NCBI GenBank assembly: GCA_029863355.1
Contig: JAOTVO010000081.1
Span: 1-9,857, forward strand
DNA: 9,857 nucleotides
Origin: Candidatus Krumholzibacteriia bacterium
GTDB taxonomy: Bacteria > Krumholzibacteriota > Krumholzibacteria > WVZY01 > JAKEHA01
Direction of reading: 5' to 3'
Shown here: piece after piece, positions 1 to 6,971 of the stretch
How the letters are laid out: each line of letters opens with the position of its first letter
Position numbering within the stretch: position 1 is the stretch's first letter
The notes under the pieces: model-generated
What the model was told of the DNA's origin: nothing
The model's database searches: none
What the model saw: the letters and a program-made list of their open reading frames with translations, nothing else
Made by a program: the position numbers and the translations under genes

Positions 1-150
1 TTCGGCGCGCGTACAATCCCCGCCGTGCTCGAGCTGGTCCCGGAGAACGAGAAAGGGCGCAAGACGGTGATGCGCTACACGGACATCGTCTTCGACGTCC
101 CCGTCGACGAGGAGATCTTTACGCTGCGCCACCTGCGCTCGCCCCGCTGA
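1..150 (+). CDS. Outer membrane lipoprotein-sorting protein, C-terminal end (LolA/TP0789-like), partial
   Basis: Frame 1 is open from the window edge to a TGA at 148-150 and gives 49 residues. The visible tail reads through LELVPENEKGRKTVMRY, then DIVFDVPVDEEIFTLR. That pattern (a Lys/Thr-Val strand, then an Asp-Ile-x-Phe-Asp-x-Pro turn, then a phenylalanine-threonine-leucine-arginine end) is typical of the extreme C-terminus of COG2834-type outer-membrane lipoprotein-sorting proteins, which are periplasmic LolA-like carriers. The start and signal peptide lie outside the window, so localisation cannot be checked here. The next gene starts 3 bp after the stop, so the two are almost certainly co-transcribed. 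A periplasmic carrier directly before two LolC/E-type permeases suggests that it receives or delivers their cargo. The family call rests on the tail alone. Confidence 0.75.
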   Translation, partial: FGARTIPAVLELVPENEKGRKTVMRYTDIVFDVPVDEEIFTLRHLRSPR

Positions 151-153
151 ACC

Positions 154-1371
154 ATGATCGTCCGTATTGCGCTCCGCAACGTGCTCCGCCAGAAGCGACG
201 GTCGCTCCTCACCGCGCTCACCATGGCCGGCGGCTTCGCGTTGGCCTCGGTATCCATCGCCTGGCAGGACGGCGCCTACAACGACATCATCGACCAGTTC
301 ACGCGCACGCGATTGGGCCACATCCAGATCCACGAGGCATCCTACCGCGACCGGCCCAAGCTCGAGCGCACCATCGCGGGCGCCGACCAGGTGGGGCGCG
401 CGCTCGACGCGCAGCCCCGCGTGCGCGGCTGGGCCCCGCGCGTGCTGGCCGCCGGCCTGGCCGCGGTGGGCGAGAAGAGCGCGGGCGTGAGCGTGGTGGG
501 CATCGATCCGGGGCGCGAGCACGCCGCGACGGACTTCGACGACCGCGTAGTGGAAGGCGCGCCGCTCGCGCGCGAAGCGGGCCGCTACCAGGCCCTGGTC
601 GGCCGCGGCGTCGCCCGCCGGCTGCGCGCCGCCGTCGGCGACGAGCTGGTGATTCTCTCGCAGGGCGCGGACGGGTCGCTCGCCAACGATCTCTACACGA
701 TCGCCGGCATCGTCGAGAGCGGTGACAACGCCACCGACCAGTCCGCCGTGTGGCTGCACATTGCGGACGCGCAGGAGCTGTTCGTGCTGCCGGACCGCGC
801 GCACGAGATCGTCGTGGTGGCCGATGGACTCAAGGGGCTCTTTCGGCTGGCCGACGACATCGCGGTGGCGCTCGAGCGCCCCGACCTCGCCGTCGAGCCC
901 TGGCAGGTGTTCGCCAAGTCGTTCTACGAGGCCATGAAGACCGACCAGGAGGGCAACTGGATCGGGATTTTCATCATCATGCTCGTGGTAGCCGTGGGCG
1001 TGCTCAATACGGTGCTCATGAGCGTGCTCGAGCGCACGCGCGAGTACGGTCTGCTGCGCGCGATGGGCACGCGGCCGCGCCACGTGTTCGCGCTCGTGCT
1101 CAGCGAGACGACCCTGTTGGCCGTGATGAGCGTCGCAGTCGGCGCGGTGATCGCGCTCGGCGTCAACTACTGGCTCACGATCCACGGCGTGTCGCTGCCC
1201 GAGGAGCTTTCGTTCCAGGGCGTCGAGTTCAAGGACATGTACGCGGAGATCAACGTGCGGAGCTTCGTCATTCCAGCAGTGGTCGTGATGCTCGCGGCCA
1301 CCATTGTCTCCACTTTCCCCGCCTTGCGGGCCGCGCGCACGGCGCCCGCGGCCGCGATGCGATCGGTGTGA
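154..1371 (+). CDS. ABC transporter permease, FtsX/LolC/E (MacB-like) family, first copy
   Basis: The 405-residue product has the architecture of type VII (MacB/LolCDE) ABC permeases. A basic N-terminus ([10 protein letters not shown]) leads into TM1 at about residues 18-37. A large extracytoplasmic domain of the MacB_PCD type follows at about 38-265. Three C-terminal TM segments lie at about 269-290, 311-340 and 370-390. The cytoplasmic coupling stretch after TM2 ([16 protein letters not shown], 293-308) and the terminal [14 protein letters not shown] (390-403) are hallmark FtsX-domain sequences. This family does not move substrate through the membrane bilayer. It uses ATP hydrolysis to drive a periplasmic step, such as lipoprotein release to LolA. 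The ATG lies 3 bp after the preceding stop and has no clear Shine-Dalgarno, so translation is probably coupled to the upstream gene. It forms a pair with the next permease. The cargo is unknown. Confidence 0.9.
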   Translation: MIVRIALRNVLRQKRRSLLTALTMAGGFALASVSIAWQDGAYNDIIDQFTRTRLGHIQIHEASYRDRPKLERTIAGADQVGRALDAQPRVRGWAPRVLAAGLAAVGEKSAGVSVVGIDPGREHAATDFDDRVVEGAPLAREAGRYQALVGRGVARRLRAAVGDELVILSQGADGSLANDLYTIAGIVESGDNATDQSAVWLHIADAQELFVLPDRAHEIVVVADGLKGLFRLADDIAVALERPDLAVEPWQVFAKSFYEAMKTDQEGNWIGIFIIMLVVAVGVLNTVLMSVLERTREYGLLRAMGTRPRHVFALVLSETTLLAVMSVAVGAVIALGVNYWLTIHGVSLPEELSFQGVEFKDMYAEINVRSFVIPAVVVMLAATIVSTFPALRAARTAPAAAMRSV

Positions 1372-1375
1372 GGTG
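1370..1375 (+). promoter_or_regulatory. Possible ribosome binding site GAGGTG for the second permease
   Basis: GAGGTG overlaps the stop codon of the first permease. It is 21 nt from the ATG at 1397, which is too far, but only 6 nt from an in-frame TTG at 1382. The second permease could therefore start at TTG 1382 and be five residues longer than called here. Family N-termini (basic AWRNxxRNKRRT) favour the ATG pair at 1397/1400. Confidence 0.35.
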
Positions 1376-1396
1376 ACTGCGTTGCATGGGCCCCTC

Positions 1397-2617
1397 ATGA
1401 TGAAGCTCGCCTGGCGCAACATTCTGCGCAACAAGCGCCGCACGCTCATCGCCGGCACCGCCATCGGTATCGGTCTGGCGGCGATGATCTTCGTGGACGC
1501 GCTCTTCGAGGGGATGTCCCGCTACATGATCCGCTCGGCGACGGCGTCGTTTCTCGGTGAGGCGCAGATTCACCGGAAGGAGTTCCGGGGCACGTACGAT
1601 GTCGACCTCACCATCGTGCATCTGGATAGCGTCACCGCGCGCCTGGACCGGTCGCCGCTCGTCCACCGCTACGCGGTGCGCGCAATGACTTTCGCGATGA
1701 TCGCGTCGCCGCGCAACTCCACGGGCGTCGCCATGATCGGCGTCGAGCCCGACCGCGAGCGCGCGGTGTCCCAGATAGACGACGCTATTCGCGACGGCGC
1801 CTTCTTCGCGGGCGACGCCGAGCGCGACATCGTGATCGGCAGCAAGCTGGCGGACCTGCTGGAGGTGGAGATCGGCGACCGCGTGGTCCTGACCGCAACG
1901 CAGGCCCGCACGGGCGATCTGGCCCAGGAGCTCTTCCGCGTCTCCGGCATCTATCACTTCAACATTCGCGAGATGGACGAGGGCATGGCGTTCGTCCGGC
2001 TGAGCCGCGCGCGCGCTATGCTGGCCCTGGGGGACGACGGCGCCCACGAGGTGGCGGTCGCGTTCGCCGATCCGCAGACGGCGCGCGACCCGGCGCTTTC
2101 GTTATGGAGCGAGCTCTCGACGGGCGGCAACGAGGCGCTGGGCTGGCCGGGGCTCCTGCCGCAGATCGCCACTATTCTGCGCATGTCCAACCTCAACCTG
2201 GCCATCAGCGGCGCCATCCTCTTCGGCGTCGTTGCGCTGGGCATTATCAATACGCTGTTCATGTCCATCTACGAGCGCATGTTCGAGTTTGGCGTGCTGC
2301 GCGCGCTGGGCACGCGCCGGCGCGCGCTCTTGCGCCTGGTGATGCTCGAGGCGGCGTCCCTGGCCGTGGTCAGCATCGTCATCGGGATGTTCCTGGGGTT
2401 CGGCCTGACCCTGTGGATTTCGCGGGTGGGAATAGACTACGGCAACATCGAAATGGGGGGCGTGACCATTCGCGACCGCATCTATCCGCTCCTACAGTGG
2501 AGCCAGTACGTCGTCTATCCCGCCTGGGCTCTCGTTCTGACCACGCTCGTCGGCATCTATCCGGCCTTCCACGCGGGCCGGGTCGCGCCCGCCACCGCGA
2601 TGCGCCGGGCCATGTAG
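1397..2617 (+). CDS. ABC transporter permease, FtsX/LolC/E (MacB-like) family, second copy
   Basis: From ATG 1397 the product is 406 residues and repeats the layout of the preceding permease. The basic N-terminus LAWRNILRNKRRT is followed by TM1 at about 16-38, an extracytoplasmic domain at about 40-262, and TMs at about 266-290, 311-340 and 370-392. The coupling stretch ERMFEFGVLRALGTRRRA (293-310) and the terminal HAGRVAPATAMRRAM match the FtsX-domain pattern. The frame stays open upstream to 1304 inside the first permease, but that extension is Pro/Arg-rich and unlike any family N-terminus. Starts at ATG 1397, ATG 1400 or TTG 1382 are all possible. The two permeases are clearly related but diverged, which suggests a LolC/LolE-like heterodimer served by the single ATPase downstream. 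The stop lies 8 bp before the ATPase start codon. Confidence 0.9.
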   Translation: MMKLAWRNILRNKRRTLIAGTAIGIGLAAMIFVDALFEGMSRYMIRSATASFLGEAQIHRKEFRGTYDVDLTIVHLDSVTARLDRSPLVHRYAVRAMTFAMIASPRNSTGVAMIGVEPDRERAVSQIDDAIRDGAFFAGDAERDIVIGSKLADLLEVEIGDRVVLTATQARTGDLAQELFRVSGIYHFNIREMDEGMAFVRLSRARAMLALGDDGAHEVAVAFADPQTARDPALSLWSELSTGGNEALGWPGLLPQIATILRMSNLNLAISGAILFGVVALGIINTLFMSIYERMFEFGVLRALGTRRRALLRLVMLEAASLAVVSIVIGMFLGFGLTLWISRVGIDYGNIEMGGVTIRDRIYPLLQWSQYVVYPAWALVLTTLVGIYPAFHAGRVAPATAMRRAM

Positions 2618-2620
2618 GAG
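2616..2620 (+). promoter_or_regulatory. Ribosome binding site AGGAG setting the GTG start of the ABC ATPase
   Basis: AGGAG overlaps the TAG stop of the second permease and lies 5 nt before GTG 2626. It fixes the ATPase start at 2626 and argues against the long upstream extension of that frame, which runs out of frame through the permease gene. Confidence 0.75.
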
Positions 2621-2625
2621 TCATC

Positions 2626-3324
2626 GTGAAAGAAAACGGAAACGTCATCGTCACCGAAGAGCTGACCAAGGAGTACGCCGACCACGGCGTGCCCGTCCGC
2701 GCCGTGCGCGGAGTGGACGTCACCATAGCGCGCGGGGAGTTCACCGCCATCGTGGGGCCGTCGGGGTCGGGCAAGACCACCCTGCTCAACCTCGTCTCCG
2801 GACTCGACAATCCGACCACGGGCCGCATATGGCTCGACGGCAAGCTCATCTCCGAGATGGACGGGCGCGAGCTCTCCGACTTCCGACGCGATCACGTCGG
2901 CTTCGTCTTCCAGGCCTACAACCTGATCCCCGTGCTGAGCGTGGAGGAGAACATCGAATACGTCATGCTCTTGCAGGGCGTGAGCGAGCACGACCGGCGC
3001 GCGCGCGTGCGCGAGCAGCTCGCCACGATGGGACTGTCGGGCATGGAGCGGCGGCGGCCCAGCGACCTCTCCGGGGGACAGCAGCAGCGCGTGGCCGTGG
3101 CGCGGGCCGTGGTGGCGCGCCCCTCGCTGGTGCTGGCCGACGAGCCCACCGCCAACCTCGACTCGCAGACCGCCGTCGAGCTTATCGAGATGATGCGCGG
3201 CTTGAACGAGTCGTCCGGGGTGACGTTCCTCTTCTCCACGCACGACCCTCGCGTCATGGAGCGCGCGCGGCGCCTCATCGTGCTCCGCGACGGCGTCATC
3301 GATTCCGATGAGAATCGCGCCTGA
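2626..3324 (+). CDS. ABC transporter ATP-binding protein (LolD/MacB type)
   Basis: The 232-residue cytoplasmic ATPase energises the two permeases just upstream. All nucleotide-binding motifs are present and intact. Walker A is GPSGSGKT (44-51), the Q-loop glutamine is in FVFQAYNLIP (Q96), the ABC signature is LSGGQ (148-152), Walker B is LVLADE (168-173) with catalytic E173, the D-loop is ANLD, and the H-loop is STHD (H206). FQAYNLIP after the Q-loop and DEPTANLD are typical of the LolD/MacB/FtsE-like subfamily, and the length matches LolD (about 230). The start is GTG with an AGGAG 5 nt upstream. The frame is open much further upstream, but that sequence is a shadow of the permease. The last 17 nt overlap the start of the outer-membrane barrel gene, so the ATPase and barrel are made together. 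Fusion to MacB is absent. The cargo is unknown. Confidence 0.95.
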   Translation: MKENGNVIVTEELTKEYADHGVPVRAVRGVDVTIARGEFTAIVGPSGSGKTTLLNLVSGLDNPTTGRIWLDGKLISEMDGRELSDFRRDHVGFVFQAYNLIPVLSVEENIEYVMLLQGVSEHDRRARVREQLATMGLSGMERRRPSDLSGGQQQRVAVARAVVARPSLVLADEPTANLDSQTAVELIEMMRGLNESSGVTFLFSTHDPRVMERARRLIVLRDGVIDSDENRA

Positions 3325-4627
3325 GGTACGCGCGCTGCTGGCAGCGTTGTTTGTACTGTCGCTCGCCGGAACGGCTTCCGCCGCGCGCGTAGGCGGCTAC
3401 GTGAAGACCTTCTTCATCGTGCAGCGGCTGCCCGGCGCCAACGACGACGCGGGCGGAGAACCACGGGATGGGCGGACGCTCCTCGCCGACAACCTGCGCA
3501 CGCGCGTCGAGGCGTGGCTCCCGGCTGCGGAGCGCCTCGACGTCGACCTCGCGTACAACTTCGTCCCTCGCGTGCAGGACGACGACTACGCGCGCCTCAA
3601 CCCGCTGGCCGCAGAGGGCGCCGTCTCTCCCTACCGCGTCGCCGACCTGAAGACGTTTCTGCTGCCGGGGAGTCCCGACACCACCGACAACTTGGTCGTG
3701 CTGCAGAACCTCGACCGCGCCTTCGTCACCCTGCGCCTCTCCGCGCTCGACCTGCACGTGGGCCGGCAGGCGATCGCGTGGGGCTCCGCGCGTGGCATCA
3801 ACCCCACCGACGTCATCGCGCCCTTTCTCTTCACGGAGATCGACACGGAGCACCGCATCGGCGTGGACGCCGCGCGCGCGCGCATACCCGCCGGCGCGCT
3901 CGGCGAGGTCGACGCGGGCTATATCGCCGGCGAGGATCTTGCCGTGGATAACAGCGCGGCATACGCGCGCGTGAAGTTCTCCGCGGCGCACACCGATATT
4001 GCCGTGCTCGCCATGCGCTTCCGGCGCCAGAGCCTCGCCGGCCTCGACCTCGCGCGCGCCCTGGGCGGCGCCGGCACCTGGCTGGAAGTCGCCGCCGTGC
4101 GCAACGACGACGACGCCCGTTCCGATTCACCCGCCGCCGGCACCGCCGTCGATCGCGAGGCCTACGCTCGCCTCTCGGCCGGCCTGGACTACAGCCTCGG
4201 CAACGGCACCTACCTCTACGCCGAGTATCACTACAACGGCGCCGGCGCGAGCGACCCCGTGCTGTACAACCTGGCCGCCACCACGCCCGCCTACACCGAC
4301 GGCGCCGTCTATCTCCTCGGACGCCACTACCTCATCCCGGGCCTCTCCTGGCCGGCGACGCCGCTCTGGACCGTCACTGCCAGCGCGCTCGTCGGTCTTT
4401 CCGACGGCTCGTGGATGCTGGCGCCGATCGTCGAGTACAACGTGCGGGAGAATTTCTACCTCTCGGCGGGCGGCTTTGCGGGATTCGGCGAGCGCCCGCG
4501 GAGCGACCCCATGGTCTACGCGCCCCCTACCGATCCCTTTTACGCCGGCGCCGCGCCGACCATCCTGCGCTCCGAGTTCGGCACCTACCCGGACACCTTC
4601 TACGCGTCGCTTCGGTACTACTTCTAG
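3308..4627 (+). CDS. Outer-membrane beta-barrel protein encoded with a LolCDE-like ABC system
   Basis: The 439-residue product starts with a Sec signal peptide: n-region MRIAPEVR, hydrophobic stretch at about 9-20, and an Ala-Ser-Ala site suggesting cleavage after residue 25. The rest alternates polar and hydrophobic residues as in beta strands (for example TYLYAEYHYNGAG and NFYLSAGGFAGFG). It ends in SLRYYF; a C-terminal Phe after aromatic alternation is the usual BAM-recognition signal of outer-membrane barrels. A segment at 150-170 (LHVGRQAIAWGSARGINPTD) resembles a motif seen in DUF1302 / alginate-export-like barrels, where a WG is followed by NPxD; that assignment is tentative. The ATG overlaps the ATPase gene by 17 nt and has no Shine-Dalgarno, which implies translational coupling. 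The context suggests it is the outer-membrane end of the transport route formed by the upstream genes. It could instead be an unrelated porin. Confidence 0.85.
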   Translation: MRIAPEVRALLAALFVLSLAGTASAARVGGYVKTFFIVQRLPGANDDAGGEPRDGRTLLADNLRTRVEAWLPAAERLDVDLAYNFVPRVQDDDYARLNPLAAEGAVSPYRVADLKTFLLPGSPDTTDNLVVLQNLDRAFVTLRLSALDLHVGRQAIAWGSARGINPTDVIAPFLFTEIDTEHRIGVDAARARIPAGALGEVDAGYIAGEDLAVDNSAAYARVKFSAAHTDIAVLAMRFRRQSLAGLDLARALGGAGTWLEVAAVRNDDDARSDSPAAGTAVDREAYARLSAGLDYSLGNGTYLYAEYHYNGAGASDPVLYNLAATTPAYTDGAVYLLGRHYLIPGLSWPATPLWTVTASALVGLSDGSWMLAPIVEYNVRENFYLSAGGFAGFGERPRSDPMVYAPPTDPFYAGAAPTILRSEFGTYPDTFYASLRYYF

Positions 4628-4636
4628 GCATCGCGC

Positions 4637-4658
4637 GCTTGCGCGGTGGAGCGCAAGC
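4637..4658 (+). terminator. Perfect 8-bp stem-loop after the ABC/beta-barrel gene run
   Basis: GCTTGCGC (4637-4644) and GCGCAAGC (4651-4658) are exact reverse complements around a 6-nt loop, starting 9 bp after the barrel stop codon. There is no T-run behind it (AGAGGATAATG follows), so it is not a classical intrinsic terminator. It may act as a 3' processing or stability hairpin, or as a Rho-assisted terminator. A GTG at 4646 that could extend the next gene lies inside the loop. Confidence 0.45.
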
Positions 4659-4675
4659 AGAGGATAATGGGGCAG

Positions 4676-5857
4676 ATGAACAGTCGAGCAGACGGAAGGC
4701 GCCTGCCGGCGGCGACCGACGCGCCGACCGTGCTACAGGTGGCGTGGTTCGCCGCGCCTCATGGCGGTGGTTTCATCGCTTCGCTCGTGGCGCTGGGCGA
4801 ACGGCTCGCGCAGGCGGGCTGGCGCCAGGTCCTGGCTTTGCCTCGGGCGGCGCGGGAGCGTGACTGGTTCGGCGAGCTCGCCGCGGGCCCGGCGGCGATC
4901 CAACTGCTGTCGACACCCTCCGCGTTCGCGCTTGCGCGAGAGGTCGCCGCGATCGCAGGGCGCGAGCGGGCCTGCATCCTCCACGCGCACTTCGTGCCCT
5001 CCACCATCCCGGTATGGCTCGCATCGAGGTGGCTCCGGGCGCGCGCTCGGCCCTGCACCGCCGTATGGCACCTGCACTCGCCACACGCTGTGGCGCCTTC
5101 GCTGCCGCGCCGAGTTCGTGATCTCGTCAAGTACGGCCTGATCGCTCGCGACGTGCACACCATCGTCGTCTCCGAGGGCGGCTTGCTCACGATGACCGAG
5201 CGCGGTCTGTCCGCCCACCGCGCGCACGTGATTACCAACGGCGTCGATGTGAGCCGGCTCGAGCGCCCCGCGGTGCGCACGCGCATGGCCGTGCGCGAGG
5301 CCTTCACCGTCGCCGCGGATGACCGCGTCATCCTCCTCTCCGGCTGGCATCCGCGCTTCAAGGGCGCAGACCTGGCCATCGACGCAGCCGCGCGCGTGGC
5401 CGAGCGTCGCGGCGACGTCAGGCTCGTCGTAATCGGGACGGAAGCGTTGCGCGCCTACGTGGATGCGCGCTTTCCAGGCGGGATCCCCCCCTGGCTGCGG
5501 ATCGCTGCGCCGACCGATGACTTCGCCGGGTACCTGTGCGCCGCCGACCTGTTCCTCTCTGCTAGCCGCGTCGAAGGCTTCCCCTACGCCATCGCCGAGG
5601 CCATGGCCGCCGGCCTGCCGGTGGTCGCCAGCGACATCCGCGGGATGGAGTGGACACGCGCCGCGCCCGGCGTCGTGCGCTTCCCCAGCGAGAACGTAGA
5701 AGCGTTGACCCAAGCCATCGAGCGTGTGCTCGCCTGGTCGCCGCCCGAGCGCGAGACGATGACCGCAGCCAACCGCAAGCTCGTGTACGAGAACCACACC
5801 GTGGGAGAATGGGCCTCACGCGTGTTCGCCCTCTACGAGGGGATCGCCGCGAGCTAG
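4676..5857 (+). CDS. Glycosyltransferase family 4 (GT-B fold) protein
   Basis: From ATG 4676 the product is 393 residues and has the two Rossmann halves of a GT-B enzyme. The N-terminal half has a glycine-rich AAPHGGG loop (27-32) after the first strand and a HAHFVPS stretch (103-109). The C-terminal donor-binding half has VITNGVD (185-191), the diphosphate-contacting GWHPRFKGAD (223-232, with K229), and the E-x7-E motif in VEGFPYAIAEAM (E300 and E308), then GLPVVASD. This family transfers a sugar from a nucleotide-sugar to a lipid-linked or glycan acceptor, usually at the inner face of the inner membrane for polysaccharide or LPS synthesis. The sugar and acceptor cannot be read from sequence. 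No signal peptide is seen. Starts at GTG 4646 and ATG 4667 are in frame. AGAGGA at 4659-4664 is best spaced for 4676, and GTG 4646 sits in a hairpin loop. The gene is separated from the ABC genes by that hairpin and may be an independent unit. Confidence 0.9.
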   Translation: MNSRADGRRLPAATDAPTVLQVAWFAAPHGGGFIASLVALGERLAQAGWRQVLALPRAARERDWFGELAAGPAAIQLLSTPSAFALAREVAAIAGRERACILHAHFVPSTIPVWLASRWLRARARPCTAVWHLHSPHAVAPSLPRRVRDLVKYGLIARDVHTIVVSEGGLLTMTERGLSAHRAHVITNGVDVSRLERPAVRTRMAVREAFTVAADDRVILLSGWHPRFKGADLAIDAAARVAERRGDVRLVVIGTEALRAYVDARFPGGIPPWLRIAAPTDDFAGYLCAADLFLSASRVEGFPYAIAEAMAAGLPVVASDIRGMEWTRAAPGVVRFPSENVEALTQAIERVLAWSPPERETMTAANRKLVYENHTVGEWASRVFALYEGIAAS

Positions 5858-5904
5858 CTGGGCTGCGTGTCGAGGCGCCCGGGCTACTCGAGGCAGGAGT
5901 CAAT

Positions 5905-5940
5905 CGGCCCGCCTTTTCCAGGCTGGATTCGCGCGGGCCG
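5905..5940 (+). repeat. Inverted repeat CGGCCCGC / GCGGGCCG in the gap before the phosphodiesterase gene
   Basis: CGGCCCGC (5905-5912) and GCGGGCCG (5933-5940) are exact reverse complements separated by 20 nt. Inside the spacer, TCCA and TGGA (5917-5927) form a small nested repeat. It could be a 3' hairpin of the glycosyltransferase transcript or a protein-binding site. No T-run follows. It lies just upstream of a -10-like TAGAAT (5947-5952) that has only a weak -35 (TGGATT, 17-bp spacer). Confidence 0.35.
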
Positions 5941-5971
5941 GGACGCTAGAATGGGCGAAGACCCCCACGCC

Positions 5972-5976
5972 GGAGG
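5972..5976 (+). promoter_or_regulatory. Ribosome binding site GGAGG for the phosphodiesterase lipoprotein
   Basis: GGAGG is spaced 8 nt from ATG 5985. It fixes that start and gives the protein an intact lipoprotein signal peptide. Confidence 0.75.
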
Positions 5977-5984
5977 CGCTTGCG

Positions 5985-6947
5985 ATGAAGCTCATATCTA
6001 TCACCCTCGCGGTACTGGCGCTCTGCGCGCTCTCGAGTTGCAATAATAGCGCTGAGATCGGCGCCGCCGCGCAGCCGGTGCAGGCGGGGTCGAAGCTCGT
6101 CGTCTTTGTGATCGATGGCCCGCGCGCGACGGAGCTGTGGGACGACACGACGCACGCGCAGATGCCGCACATGTGGAACGACCTTCGCCCGCAGGGCACG
6201 CTCTTCACCAACTTCCGCAACGACGGGCTCACGCTCACCAACCCCGGGCACGCCAGCATCATGACGGGCACGTGGCAGACGGTGGACAACCAGGGGAACA
6301 CGCGCCCGGATCGTCCGACGCTCTTCGAGTACTACCGCGCCGCCACGGGCGCGCCCATGTCGGACACCTGGGTGGTGTCGGGCAAATCGAAGCTCTACGT
6401 GTGCTCGCACGGAACCGACCCCGACTACGGCGCCGTCTACGGCGCCAGCGAGCGCGTGGGCTTCGCCACCGACATGGCGGTCTACGACGCCCTGATGGAC
6501 GTGCTCGCCGACGAGAAGCCGCACGTGGTGCTGGCCTGCTTTCCGCAGGTGGATCTCAAGGGGCACTCGGGCGTGTGGCAGGATTACCTGGACGCGATCG
6601 CCAACGTGGATTCGCTCCTGTGGAAGACGTGGAACTCGCTGCAGGCCGACCCCTTCTACGAGGGGCAGACGACGCTGCTCGTCACCGCCGACCACGGGCG
6701 GCACGACGACGCCCACGGCGGCTTCCAGCACCACGGCGACGATTGCGAGGGCTGCCGGCGCCTCTTCTGCCTGGCGCTGGGGCCCGACGTCCGCCAGGGG
6801 GAAACGGTCGCGCTCGTCTACGACCAGCGCGACGTCTGCTCGACGTGCGGAGAGGTTCTGGAAGTGCCCGTGCCGAAGGCGGAGGGGCGCGTAATGGAAG
6901 ACATGTTCGAGGTGCCGACCGGCGTTCGCGAGAAGCCGGCGCGGTAG
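5985..6947 (+). CDS. Alkaline phosphatase / type I phosphodiesterase superfamily lipoprotein
   Basis: The 320-residue product has a lipoprotein signal peptide: MK, hydrophobic residues 3-15, lipobox LSSC with the lipidated C19. It should be anchored to the inner or outer membrane facing the periplasm or exterior. The mature part shows the two-metal core of the alkaline-phosphatase superfamily. D44 lies in VFVIDGPR, the nucleophile is T85 in LTNPGHASIMTG, D190 and H194 are in VDLKGHSG, D236 and H237 are in VTADHGRHD, and H250 is in FQHHGDD. A threonine nucleophile within TNPGH fits phosphodiesterases, nucleotide pyrophosphatases or phosphoglycerol-type enzymes better than a sulfatase, which needs Cys/Ser in a CxPSR motif that is absent here. 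The substrate is unknown; a phospho-ester of a lipid or glycan is plausible. Two CxxC pairs (C254/C257 and C285/C288) are an unusual extra. At 320 residues it is compact for the family. A strong Shine-Dalgarno precedes the ATG. Confidence 0.85.
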   Translation: MKLISITLAVLALCALSSCNNSAEIGAAAQPVQAGSKLVVFVIDGPRATELWDDTTHAQMPHMWNDLRPQGTLFTNFRNDGLTLTNPGHASIMTGTWQTVDNQGNTRPDRPTLFEYYRAATGAPMSDTWVVSGKSKLYVCSHGTDPDYGAVYGASERVGFATDMAVYDALMDVLADEKPHVVLACFPQVDLKGHSGVWQDYLDAIANVDSLLWKTWNSLQADPFYEGQTTLLVTADHGRHDDAHGGFQHHGDDCEGCRRLFCLALGPDVRQGETVALVYDQRDVCSTCGEVLEVPVPKAEGRVMEDMFEVPTGVREKPAR

Positions 6948-6951
6948 CGAT

Positions 6952-6965
6952 CGCCCGACCGGGCG
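6952..6965. terminator. Small GC hairpin between convergent stop codons, possible shared terminator
   Basis: CGCCC (6952-6956) pairs with GGGCG (6961-6965) around a 4-nt loop, within the 24 bp separating the convergent phosphodiesterase and sorting-domain genes. The stem is short and there is no T-run on either strand, so a terminator role is only suggested by its place. Confidence 0.25.
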
Positions 6966-6971
6966 CGCGCG

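Noticed and set aside
1304..1396. 31-codon N-terminal extension of the second permease
   Set aside because: It overlaps the first permease by 68 nt and encodes a Pro/Arg-rich stretch foreign to the family. The conserved N-terminus begins at 1397-1400.
2104..2625. 174-codon N-terminal extension of the ABC ATPase
   Set aside because: It runs out of frame through the second permease and is Arg/His/Pro-rich. AGGAG and GTG at 2626 give the normal LolD-like start.
4646..4675. GTG start at 4646 for the glycosyltransferase
   Set aside because: The codon sits in the loop of a perfect hairpin with no ribosome binding site. ATG 4676 has AGAGGA upstream and gives a normal family N-terminus.
4733..5797. 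354-codon open frame on the - strand
   Set aside because: It is antisense to the GT4 glycosyltransferase, which has intact family motifs. The reverse product shows none.
5946..6734. 262-codon open frame on the - strand
   Set aside because: It is antisense to the phosphodiesterase lipoprotein, whose Shine-Dalgarno, lipobox and metal ligands are all in place.
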